Of a DNA stretch of 64,000 nucleotides, positions 44,873-55,765 are shown one piece after another. Within the stretch, counting starts at the first letter, position 1, and each line of letters begins with the position of its first letter. The position numbers were made by a program, and so were the translations under genes. Origin of the DNA: Prunus persica (Eukaryota > Streptophyta > Magnoliopsida > Rosales > Rosaceae); assembly GCF_000346465.2 (NCBI RefSeq), contig NC_034009.1, positions 18,305,544 to 18,369,543 of the forward strand, read 5' to 3'. The notes below the pieces were generated by a model, which searched no databases, was not told where the DNA came from, and saw only the letters and a list, made by a program, of their open reading frames with translations.

Positions 44873-47800
44873 TGCATGTTTACACGCATTTAAAAGAGAT
44901 GTTAACCATTAGATTGATCTAATGAATTTTAACAAGTCCACATCAGCATTTCTTTACACATTATGTGTATTTAATACCTTTGAAATAAAATATTAAAAAT
45001 ACAAAATAATAGTCTCAGCCCTAACCCAGCCCCTACTCAGCCCATACCTAAATCATCCCCACCAGTTGCTGCTATCCATGGCCACCTCCTCTCTTTGCGC
45101 CATCCATAGTCCTATCGTAGTATTTAATATGGAATTATTGTCTCAACAGCAAGCAAGTATTCCAAAATTAAACTGCAATTGAAAATTCTAGAGGTGCCTG
45201 CCAACTACTAGAATTATAGGCAAGCGCCGATCAACTATGAGAGCATCATAGTGGGGCGCAAATTGTCCTGAAGGATAAAGTGCCAAACATTTACCTCCAC
45301 CGACTTTCAAGTTCTTCTAACCAAAAATTTCTTTGTTTGTGTATCATTTTTAATGCATATGTGATCTATTGAATTTGTGTATTTAATTGCATGAATTATT
45401 TATGATTTGTTTTATATGAATATAGCAATTTAAACCCAATTTTTCCAATATGAACATAGCTAGAAATGGACCTAAGCATAAAAGACCTACTTAAACTGAT
45501 CAGCCTATAATAGAGGAAACTACATACTAACTCACCTAATAAGCATTTCCCAGCATTTGAAAGTTACACATTTCCAATAATAGCCCAAAACACAAATGTA
45601 ACAAAGTACCTCTGAATATCCACCTAAGTGCATGTTTTTCTACTTGGAATGATGAAAGCCATGAATCGGGAATATGAGCGCACGAGAATGAATTAATGAG
45701 TATATGGGAATCAACTCTCCCCTATAATACCGACTTTTCAAGTATTGAATTAGTGAAAAATACATTTATGCTAGTAAGTAGCTAGAGGAAGTAAGGAGTT
45801 AGCGATATATTTACTTGGCATGAAGGGAAGTCATGAATTGAAGAAAGAAAGAATGGGTGTGGGATCAACTGTAGACCACCCTAAGATCTAAATTTTGATT
45901 TTTCAGGTATTAGATTACGAATTTTAGTGTAGAACGAACATCTTTTTCTATTCGATATGTGTTGAACATTAAAGCATAAATTATTTTGTGATAGTTGATT
46001 TCGAATGAATGGCCAAGATTAGAAGGTCAGGAAATTTTTTAAGGTTATAATATAAAAATGATCTTATTTTTGGACCGAATGTCTAAATGCCTTAATATTA
46101 TATTTAGAGTTTAGATGCTCTTAATCACTAAAATTACATGTATTCTTATAAGTATCGTTTTCTTTTTTAAATGATACAATCCACATTTGTTTGTTGTTTT
46201 TGAAAAAAAATGAAAGAACCTTACAAAGAATATTCTTTACTTACTGTCAAACTTTATGTTCTGTGAAACAGCAAAATGAAAATGACATAATCATATACAA
46301 GGATTTGAACAAGTGTGTCTCTTCTTTACTAGAGTGTCAGCTACCATATTAATTCCTCAGAAATTGCAGGTTTCAATGCTAAAACGAAACCCTCAAAACT
46401 TATTTTAAAATCTCCATTAAAATAAATAAATAAATAAACTTATTTTAAAATGTTGTGATTTAGGAGGGCTCCAAACATGAGATTTGACATTAACATAACA
46501 CACCTCGGGCATGAGATAGGGTGGGGTCATGATTAGGTTCAATTCCTCTTGTAACGGAGACAAATCCAAAATTCTTAGCTAGAATATCTCTAGAACCAGA
46601 AGACACAGAACTTGATAAAGCACAATTTCAGTTTTAATAAAAATAACAAATTATTTTTTTCAGAAATAAATATAGAAATTTTTTAAAAACCAATTGGTTA
46701 TTTTGAATTTCTCTCTAAATAAATTCTATATGAATTTTTGTACACAGAACCCGCAAATCACAAATGCATGCTTTTGTTTTAATTGCTTCTAAATTGAAGA
46801 TTATTATCTCATAAACTAAGGAGATTTTGATGATCCAAAGTAGTGGGGAGGACCAACCTCAGTTTACCTTAATGGAGAGCCCATATCAATCACTGAACAT
46901 TTATTAATTTAATACATTTCTTTGTTTTCAAAGAGTTTGGTGGGTGATATGCTCAAGGAATTTTATATTGGTCTCTTATATGATTTTGTAATTATAAATT
47001 AGTGAATAATTAACAACATCTCATCCTGATTTGCATATTACATGTTCCCAATGCCAATACAAACAAAATTGGACAATTCATTTCATGCTAGAAATTTCTT
47101 AATTATATACAGATATTATGGAAATTTGTTCCTTACAGGCTCAGCAGGGCACAAAACACAATCTAGGAGCAAATCAAAGTGGTGACCTCCCCCTTCCATG
47201 CTTGACACTCAGGTTTGAAATCCGAAAAGGTTTCTTTCCTCCCAATATGACCACAAAAAAAAAAAAAAAAAAAAACTATGAAGTCAGATTACGGTAATAT
47301 GATCACGTGGTAGATCTTGTACACGTGTATAATAGGGAGACTTTGGAAAAACCCAATATAAGTGAATATATTTATTAATACTATTTTCTAAAAATAGAAA
47401 AAATAAACTCTGTCGTCCATCAATATTATAATATGTGTACATGATTCTATAATTCCTCCAAATTTATGGGCAGCAAATCACATGCATGCTTAACATATAC
47501 CCAAAACAAATTTAATGATTTCAAAATAAATTAAGAAATGCATTTGTGCTTACCATGGCTTTACTTTTTAAAAAAAAAGAAAAAAAAGAACCACAGTTTG
47601 ATTTTTGACCAAGATTATGTTATGAATATTAAATATTAAAAATAAAAATGTTTTGTATTTAAAATTGGATTTCACATGCTTGATCTTGGTTTACCAGATT
47701 ACAATATTTATTCTTCATTCTTGTGGTCCTTGCAGAAGCTGTAGTATCCTCCTGATTGAGTGAGGCAGTCAATGCGCTGTTGTTGTTGTTGTGGCGCCTA

Positions 47801-48517
47801 TTCAGAGTTTGGGGATTGCTTTTATTTATTTATTTATTTTTATTTTTATAAATAGGGATCCCTTTTTATTTGTTTAGTTGGTGAGAGGAATAAATGAACT
47901 CATAAAAAAAAATATTTAAAATTTAAAAAGAAAACACAACACAGGGTGGAAAGCAACGCATATGTTGTAACATTAACTGGAGCTGTTTGAAATTACATAG
48001 CAACCCCTTGGTCAGCTTTTTGAAGAGGTTGGCCCAAATTCAACTCAAAGCTTGTTTTAGAACTAAAGTTATAGGCTATCTAATCCGGTTCATTTGAGTC
48101 CAATGCGCCACGGCCCATCTAAGCTCACCCAAGTCCGCACAATTTTATATTTAAAATATCATTTGTAAAGAGGAGGCGCTGGGCACAGACAGGCAAGGTG
48201 GCCGCCAATTGCCTCCAAATTAGAAGAGCCCCAATTTGAATAAACCTCTATATATACATACACATATCTTACTTTAAAAATCATGCTATATATATTAATA
48301 TTATGTTAGGCCCAAATATTATATATAAAGACATAAAGCCCAATTAAGCAAACTAAAACTAAAAAGAGGAAACTCAGTAAGCGCCAATGTTATTTAAACT
48401 TATAAATTTTGGTTGTGGGTGGCACAACGCGGGTGTGCCTAGTAAATGGGATGGGGTTCTCTTAGATAAAAAATTTGATCGTTCATTTTTTTATCCCAGT
48501 TAGTGGGAGCCAAAACA
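44873..48517. other. Gene-free A/T-rich stretch
   Basis: I find no gene or full transposon. Two diverged tandem copies of about 180 bp (near 45640-45960), a 21-base A run at 47255-47275 that could be the tail of a SINE-like element starting near 47130, and TTTA repeats near 47830 are the only structures. Confidence 0.45.
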
Positions 48518-48520
48518 TAA

Positions 48521-49942
48521 GGGGGTCGTTTGGTACACATGCTTGGTTTGGACTGGCTTGGACTAAATTTAGTACCATGTTTATTTCATTTAATTCTAGT
48601 CTTAGATGGGATTGCTAATACCGGGCCCACCAAAAACACCTCCTTAGGAGAGGACTACTAATCCCATGTAGAAAGGGAGGATTAGCTAGTCCTATGTTTA
48701 CCAATGTATGAGATGCATATATTATATTGTAATACTAATAACATATATTACTATTATTATTATTACTATTACATACACATATACTATAATGTACACATAT
48801 ACATGTATATACACATATACAAGTATATATATATACACATATATTATTATTATAATATACTCATATACACATACATATTAATATTATAATAATAGCATAC
48901 ATGTATACATGTATATATGTAATATATATTATATTATATATTAATGTACATATATACACATATATACATGTATATATATAAACACATATATACATATATA
49001 ATATATAAATACATATAGATATATACAGGTATATTATTATTATAATATACCCATATACACATGCATATTAATATTATAATAATAGCATACATGTATATAT
49101 ATGTAATATATATATATTATTATAATACATATATATAAGTATGTACACATATATGTGTATATATTATACCCATGTATGTATTATAATATACATATACACA
49201 CGTATATACACATATACATTATATATTTATACTATATGTATATATATATATTATAATATACATATATACATGTATATACATGTATATTATTATTATAACA
49301 TACCCATATATATTATCTATTATAATATACATATGTATATGTATTATACCCATGTATATATTATAATATATAGATACACCTATATACACATATATTATAT
49401 ACATGTATATACGTATATATATGTATATTATAATATATAATATATATACATATATTATATATACATATGTATTTTATAATATATATAATATATATGTATA
49501 TATACATACATATATAATATACATATATACACGTATATATATGTATATTATTATTATTATAACATACCCACATATATTATATATTATAATATACATACAT
49601 ATATATAAATATATGTATATGTATTATACCCATGTATATTATAATATACATATATACACCTATATACACTTATATATATGTATGTACGTTTATATTATTT
49701 AAAATATATAATATTATTATAATATACTTATATACATGTATATACATATATATTATATATATTATAAAATACATATATACATATATATAGATATTTTTGA
49801 AAAAATAAAAAAATTATAGTCCTAGTCCAAGCATACACCAAACGCAGGATAAGTGTTATCCAACTTAGACCAAGCCAAGCCAAGCCAAGCCAGTCCCTAA
49901 GCATAGTCCATGCCAAGACAGTCCTGTGTACCAAACGAGTAG
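48521..49942. mobile_element. PIF/Harbinger-like (Tourist) element with AT-rich core
   Basis: The terminal inverted repeats share TCGTTTGGTACACA next to the ends (GGGGGTCGTTT... and ...AAACGAGTAG). They are flanked by TAA on both sides (48518-48520 and 49943-49945), the hallmark duplication of this superfamily. Subterminal parts also pair (TTGGACTGGCTTGGAC on the left; GACCAAGCC repeats on the right). The centre (48700-49790) is an expanded TATACACATATATACATG tract. No transposase is present; the ORFs inside are Tyr/Ile-rich artefacts. Confidence 0.78.
48700..49790. repeat. AT-rich minisatellite (TATAYACATATATA family)
   Basis: More than 1 kb of interleaved TATACACATATATACATG-like words and short TATTATTATAATA spacers, with some blocks repeated (for example around 48990-49080 and 49270-49330). 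It lies inside the PIF-like element. Confidence 0.85.
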
Positions 49943-49945
49943 TAA

Positions 49946-50420
49946 GACATTGTCGTTTTATTATAAGCACAAGCCTTCATATCAGCTAATTATTTAATAT
50001 AGTGTTTCCCTTTTTCCAGCCGAGGTGGTCAATGGAATGAATTTTTAGTCATTCTTCTCTTGAGTTGTGTAGGCGTGCCACCATCATGCCACTGAATGGC
50101 TTGGATGGAAAGGGTTGGATGAATATGTTCGCTTCTGACTTCTAATCAAATAACTGATCAACCAAGTAAGGAACATCCTCTTGACTTAGGTTCTTTCACT
50201 TCATCGAGCTCGGGAATGGTTAGGCTTCGTATAGATGTTTTTGTGATTTTAGGTTTTTTTTAGTGAGAATGATGCAATTAAATTAAAACGTAATTTAAAC
50301 TAAGAAGCTAAACCACAGGGTGTTTCTTGAAGTTGGTTAGGATGATGCCACGGTCTTGTTTTGTAAGCTTGATAACATTCCATAAAGTGTTTCGGCTCTG
50401 ATTTCAATTGGTTTGACCCA
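49946..50420. other. Spacer downstream of the gag relic
   Basis: No gene is supported. The part from about 50300 may still be decayed copia sequence after gag, since a frame reads on in a different phase. Confidence 0.4.
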
Positions 50421-51260
50421 CTACTCGGGCGTCGACTTTTTGGTTGATCGGATGCATGGAGGCCGGTTACGAGTAGGGTCGACACTATAGTTGTTCGGCC
50501 GAGATTGTTTGGACCTCGCAGTAGCCAAGGCCGTGGCTTCGGAGGTTACACCAGCTTCAGACATGGTTCCCTGTCGGTTACTCTCTCTTTTAATATGTGC
50601 ATATGCGGCCTCCAGTTCGGGTTTTGGCTCCATCCGCAAAATCTCTCCTCGAATTTGATCGAAATTATTGTCCAAACCTGCAAGAAATATATAAACTCGG
50701 AGATGATCAACCTCTTTGCGTCTAGTCTCAATGTCTTTCGGATGCTCCATGGTGCTTGGACTTAATTGATCAAGCTCCTGAAAAATCTCAGTGAGCTCAC
50801 TGTAACATTTGGCAACTGATGCGCCAGCTTGCTTCATTATGAATGACCGTATGTGAAGGTCATAAATCTTGGCTTCATCAGCACCATCTGAATAGGTTTG
50901 CTTGATTGCAGCCCGGACTTGCTTTGCTGTGTCATAACGAATAAATCGTTTAATTTGATTAGGTTGCATGGCGTCGAACAACCAACTCTTGACTTGGCAA
51001 TCCGATGCACGCCATTTATTAAATGTGGGATCTGTGTCTGCAGGTTGGGCAATATCACCGGTCAAGTGGCCATGTTTTTCTCGCCCAGCTATCTTCATCT
51101 CTATAATTTGATGCCATAGAGAATAATTATTCTCATCCAGTTTGATTCATGCGGAGAAGTTGGAGGTGTCACTCTGCAAAGTGACGATTTGTGTGGTAGT
51201 TTTGGAGCCTTCTGAAACCAAGGATTGATTGGTGTTTGCTGACCCATCATCGTTGGCCAT
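50421..51260 (-). pseudogene. Ty1/copia gag, one in-frame stop, no pol
   Basis: Starting at the ATG 51258-51260 the frame reads MANDDGSANTNQ and continues to LDENNYSLWHQ, MKIAGREKHGHLTGD, and a gag helix region with RVYIFLAGLDNNFDQIRGEI. This is the UBN2/Retrotran_gag layout of plant copia elements. A TGA at 51147-51149 interrupts the frame just before the LDENNYSLW block; CGA to TGA would explain it. The frame ends at 50421 without a clear zinc knuckle, protease, integrase or RT, so the element is truncated. The PBS and 5' LTR lie upstream at 51661 and beyond. Confidence 0.85.
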
Positions 51261-51660
51261 GATATTAGCGTACAAGTGATGAGAAAAAAAGAGGCAAAAA
51301 GAAATATGTAAACGTTACTCTGGGTAACTGAAGAGAAAAGGACACAAAAAAATATTAGGTTGAAGGGAAACGGTGATTTGAGTTGGTTTGTGAGATCTGA
51401 TTATTTGTTGAATGACGTGACAACTAGTTTGGCAAACTGCTGGGTTGTGAGATGAAATACAGGCTGGTTTGACAAACTAATTTGATGAAGGTGAACAATA
51501 AGACAAACTTATGGAATATAGGCTGGTTTGCAATAAGAAATAGAGGTTTTGGGAAAAAGAAGGCAAGGGAACAGTTGAGTGATTTTCTGGTGCTGGGTTT
51601 GTTGAGGCTGCTGTTGCGGAAGCGATTGCTAGGATTAGGTCAAGAGACAGTCATAATCGA

Positions 51661-51842
51661 CAGCTCTGATACCATATCAGATTGGGTAAAAAATAATATT
51701 TCATTCATTTGATATATAACAATAGGAAGGTTATATATACAGAGCCTAGGAAACTATTTTAGGAAAGTAATTATGTTCCTATAATCTTGCATAATCAAAT
51801 AGTTGACTTAGACTAATTAGGAATGTACAGCTCATTGACATC
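51661..51842 (-). mobile_element. Primer-binding site and partial 5' LTR of the copia relic
   Basis: 51661-51674 reads TGGTATCAGAGCTG on the - strand, complementary to initiator tRNA-Met and standard for copia. Beyond it a short LTR-like sequence carries a TATA-like TATATATAACC (+ strand near 51730). The outer LTR edge is uncertain (about 51842). No matching 3' LTR was found below 50420. Confidence 0.65.
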
Positions 51843-51954
51843 TTCGATGCTTTTTCTTACTCGCTTTCATGATTTCTTTGATTTCGTTTGGATTTAATAC
51901 TTCAGTTAATAACTAATTAACTATTAATTTGAGTGATTATGCCACTATTTGATC

Positions 51955-52653
51955 CATGAAGCTTATGCAAATGGATTTAGTGAGGAACAGGTATATTGTC
52001 TTTAATGATTTTAGGCTCTCTTGTTGTGTGTATTTAACTGGTTCATATGATGGTGTTTCTTCAGGCCTTCATTCAAAACTTGGCATTATTTCTCACTTCA
52101 TTTTACAAGGCAAGTTTGTTCGTTTTCAGATAAATACGTGTTGATATGTTGGGCCTTCACCAGCCATATTTGGATATGTTAGTTCTGCTGTTTGGTTTAT
52201 GTTGTAACAAGATCTTTAAGCTTTATCTATTGTGTTGTCTATAATTATTGTTTACTTATCCATAAAAGAGTTTGCAATTATGACTAATCTTTAAGCCTCC
52301 ATTGAGGATGTTATTAATTGTCTCCTTTTCGTCTCCTTTTCTTTTTTTGCTGCAGTCACATAGCCGCATTGCTGATGGGTCTTGAATATCTAATAAACAT
52401 CTCATATATGGATGACACTGAAGTTTTTAAGGTATAATTAATTATGATGTGCTCTCTAGCACCCACCCGCAGACCCTATTTATCTCTCTCTCTCTCTTCC
52501 CATTTGAACAATGAGGTGATAATTTGACTTGGAATTGGTTGTTTCTTCGAGCAGGATTGCTTAGAATATTAGAATTCCCTGGTTTTGGAACTGTTTGAGT
52601 TGCATCATAATTTGGATAACCCTGCAGCAACTGCAAATATAATGGGGCTATAG
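51955..52653 (+). pseudogene. XPO1: Exportin-1 (XPO1/CRM1) gene fragment, four decayed exons
   Basis: Four pieces match consecutive parts of plant XPO1, the nuclear export receptor, with intron borders kept: EAYANGFSEEQ ending at 51990 (GT follows); AFIQNLALFLTSFYK at 52065-52109 (GC donor); HIAALLMGLEYLINISYMD then DTEVFK at 52356-52431; and a fourth at 52555-52653 containing NSLVLELFELHHNLDNPA. The fourth exon has two nonsense codons, TAG where the family has Trp (YWN) and TAG for the terminal Gln. The FHIRVLE stretch expected between pieces 2 and 3 is missing. The exon-intron pattern shows this is a genomic duplication or transposon-captured segment, not a retrocopy. No continuation was seen downstream. 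Confidence 0.85.
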
Positions 52654-53319
52654 GTAATTTAGATACTTTTATCTTTGAAATTTTTGTTGTTTTGAGTTTT
52701 CCGTTTTCTACTTTGTATGAACGCTTCCTCTAGTTTTACTTGAATCCCCCTATTTTTCTTTAGTCTATCTTGACGTAATTTATTTTTTAATCTCTTTGTA
52801 GTTGAATAAAGATGTATGGTTTGAAATTGGTAGTAGATAGGTAAGTCTTTTCTAGGTCTCCATGAACGAGAAGGTTATCTAGGAAAAGACCAATTTATCA
52901 TCTCAGAACTTGCAAACCTTCCATATTGAAAGAGACTCAACAAGTCTGAATTAGGTAGGTGTCTTAATTTGTTTTGAAATTTTAGGGAGGTTTTCAGTTA
53001 ACCATTGGAACCTTTACCATTTTCCTATCAATAGCATTCAAATCTTTTCCCAACAAATTTTGAGACAGTAGGTTTCTAAGCATTGTGTCCATGTCACTCT
53101 TGCTCATTCACGTGGACAATCACGTTAGCCATGTAATGCTTCTTTAGTTTTGTTTTAAAAAGTGGATTTTCTGTGTATGAGGTTAGATATGGTATTGGGC
53201 AACTTTCTCGTTAGAAATTAAGTTCATAAGCCTTTTTGAGTTTCATGAAATTTTCAATTATTGTACAATTCTTTAATCACAATTTCATTTGCGCTCTGCA
53301 TCTGCACATGGGTGGTATC
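52654..53319. other. Spacer downstream of the XPO1 fragment
   Basis: No further XPO1 exon or other gene was recognised. Confidence 0.5.
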
Positions 53320-53589
53320 TGTCACATCCTGGAATCGGCTCCGCTCTAGCATGATATTGTCCACTTTGGGCCCCCCTTCTGCCCTCACGGTTTTGTTAAT
53401 GAGAGCTCACGAGCAACTTCCCAGTGGGTCACCCATCTTGGGATTGCTCTAGCCCCCAACTCGTTTAACTTCGGAGTTCCCATGACTCCGAAGCCAGTGA
53501 GCTCCCAAAAGGCCTTGTGCTAGATGGAGGCGGGCATGTACATATAAGGTACATCACCCCTTCTCTGTTGGTCGATGTGAGATGTTACA
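53320..53589 (-). mobile_element. Cassandra TRIM solo LTR
   Basis: On the - strand the 270-bp element begins TGTAACATC and ends ATGTGACA. It contains the Cassandra LTR body: a GGGTGATGTACC-type segment, then the 5S-rRNA-like block GTTAAACGAGTTGGGGGCTA and GATGGGTGACCCACTGGGAA. This block has the internal Pol III promoter boxes of 5S rDNA (A box and C box). Only one LTR is present. The flanks do not show a clear 5-bp duplication. Confidence 0.88.
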
Positions 53590-53792
53590 ATTGCTCAAAA
53601 CCATCATAATCCAGTATATTCATATATATCAAAACCAAACCAATATCGGATGTCAAGTCCGAAATCCAAAAAGAACACTTTACAAACCCACCAATCAAAT
53701 ATTATAAGTCCCAAACTAAACTCTCGAAAGCGTACCCATTGGCACGACCGGCAAGGAAGTATCCTCACCAAAAAACAAGAACGAATGAATAG

Positions 53793-53823
<31 letters not shown>

Positions 53824-54456
53824 AGGGATCCCTCAAATAAGCTTACTTGAGGGACACTCCTTATAGGCCACACTCCGGATTGTATTTCATAATCAAAACT
53901 GTCTGTTTTGTAGATACTCATTCAAAGATCATCTCTATAAAAAATTACTTAAATCCGATGTCATTTGACCACTCATTTGAGTTATTGAAATTTTAGTACT
54001 TTCTTGAAAGAACGTGTTCATTGATTTTGTAAGACACAATTGGATGTCGAAACGTGTTCCGATTTGTCTAATTTTTGTAAGGATGATCTATGAATGAAGA
54101 CCTAAAAAATAGATAATTTGAATCATTGGAAAAAAAATTGTAGGGTATTGTACCGGGGAAACAATCTAACCGGGGGATTGTTTGACTAGTGACCATGGCA
54201 AAGTCCTCATGACCATGTGACTAGGGAACGAGCCGTCCAACTGGGGGACTAACTCTCAGCCAGCACGTACAACCGATACCCTCAAAACTCGTACGTCTGT
54301 GACCAGTCATATGCGCTCAGACTACCCAATCAAGGGTCTACAGCAACATCCCGTCAAGGATGCCTTGGGTTCTGACATTTCCAAGTATCTCAAGTTTCCG
54401 TATCCAAGTTCCAAATTCGAGGAGGTACATAGGGTAATGCTTATAATACTCCAAAC
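53590..54456. other. Spacer between two Cassandra insertions
   Basis: This stretch contains a TA microsatellite (53792-53820), a GGGATCCCTC palindrome next to it, and an unassigned GC-richer block (54150-54450) that may be an old LTR fragment. No gene is supported. Confidence 0.45.
53792..53820. repeat. (TA)n microsatellite
   Basis: A perfect TA run next to a palindromic GAGGGATCCCTC. Confidence 0.92.
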
Positions 54457-55064
54457 TGACATTCTAGACCAACGGAAAGGGGATGATGTGCCTTATATGT
54501 ACATGTCCGCCTCCATCTAGAACGAGACTTTTTGAGAGCTCACTAGCTTCGAAGTCATGGGAACTCTGAAGTTAAGCGAGTTGGGGGCTAGAGCAATTCC
54601 AGGATGGGTGACCTACTGGGAAGTTGCTCGTGAGCTCCCAGAAACAAAACCGTGATGGCAGAGAGGGGGGCCCAAAGCGGACAATATCGTGCTACGGCGG
54701 AGCCGATCCCGGGATGTGACAATTTGGTATCAGAGCAACTCTGTCGTGTGGTGCGAGTGTGCCGACGAGGACGTCGGGCCCTTAAGGAGGTAGATTGTAA
54801 CATCCCACAGACCAACGGAGAGGGGATGATGTGTCTTATATGTACATGCCCGCCTCCATCTAGCACGAGGCCTTTTGGGAGCTTACTGGCTTCGGAGTCA
54901 TGGGAACTCTGAAGTTAAGCGAGTTGGGGGCTAGAACAATCCTAGGATGGGTGACCCACTAGGAAGTTGCTTGTGAGCTCTAATAAACAAAACCGTGAGG
55001 GCAGAGAGGGGGGCCCAAAGCAGACAATATCGTGCTATGGCATAGCCAATTCCGGAATGTGACA
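54457..55064 (+). mobile_element. Complete Cassandra TRIM (two 5S-bearing LTRs)
   Basis: LTR1 spans about 54457-54721 and LTR2 54796-55064 (269 bp, TGTAACATC...TGTGACA). Both carry the 5S-like block (AAGTTAAGCGAGTTGGGGGC, then AGGATGGGTGACC). The 74-bp interior starts with TTGGTATCAGAGCAAC (tRNA-Met primer-binding site) and ends with the purine tract AAGGAGGTAGA before LTR2. No coding capacity is expected; Cassandra depends on other elements. The LTR1 start is degraded (TGACATTC for TGTAACATCCC), and no target duplication was found. Confidence 0.92.
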
Positions 55065-55271
55065 TTTTCAGTCATTATTTCTATTTCAATTTGTTGAGAC
55101 ATCTTGTGAGTTTGTTGGAAGAATGTTAGATATATGGATTGCTTTTGAATGTAATGAATTATTTGATGCTATAAATTTTATCTACAACATTGTCTAAAAG
55201 AAATTAATTGTGATTTCATATTGCAATACAATAAATAATACAATAAATAAAGAACATGGAGAGGTAAACCA

Positions 55272-55615
55272 AATTAGTTACCAATTTTTTGAAACATTAG
55301 TGACCAAGCTAGCAGGTCACTAATGTGGGCATGTGACCTAGTTTTAGTGACCAAATGCATGTTTTGGTGACCAAATTGTAAGCCCTTTAATGATCAAATT
55401 TGTGGTCACTAATAGCTTTTTTATTAGTGACCAAACATTGATAGTCACTAATTCTTTGTGTTGTAGTGACCAATACTTGAGAATGGTCACCAAGTAGAAT
55501 TTGTGACGAGCTTCTAGTGACCACCAATATTTGGACACTAATTGCATTCAGTGACCAAAAACAGTATTTTCTGTGACCAAGTGGCTAGCCACTAATACCT
55601 GTTTTTCTTGTAGTA
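55272..55615. mobile_element. CACTA (En/Spm) element end with subterminal repeats
   Basis: At least ten copies of AGTGACCAA or its complement lie in 340 bp. The stretch ends in CTGTTTTTCTTGTAGTA, which is the complement of the CACTACAAGAAAAACAG terminus with the first base changed (T for C). Dense subterminal motifs plus this terminus identify a CACTA end. The other end was not found, so it is a single-end remnant. Confidence 0.7.
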
Positions 55616-55765
55616 CATGTAAACAACCTACATTGAATAAGTAACAATTAGATAAATACAAGCGCATCACGTAATAACCACACTCATTCGTTAGTTTTCT
55701 CGAAATGGCTTGGGGAAAAGGATAAGCCAAACAAAAGATCCAATCAATTCTCTGTCCATCAAGCT

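Noticed and set aside
48704..49702. Tyr/Ile-rich frames in the AT-rich core
   Set aside because: They are artefacts of TATACA repeats, with no start context or domain.
54457..55064. Genuine 5S rRNA genes
   Set aside because: The 5S-like blocks sit inside LTRs with a tRNA-Met primer site between them and differ from 5S rDNA over much of the length; they are Cassandra LTR parts.
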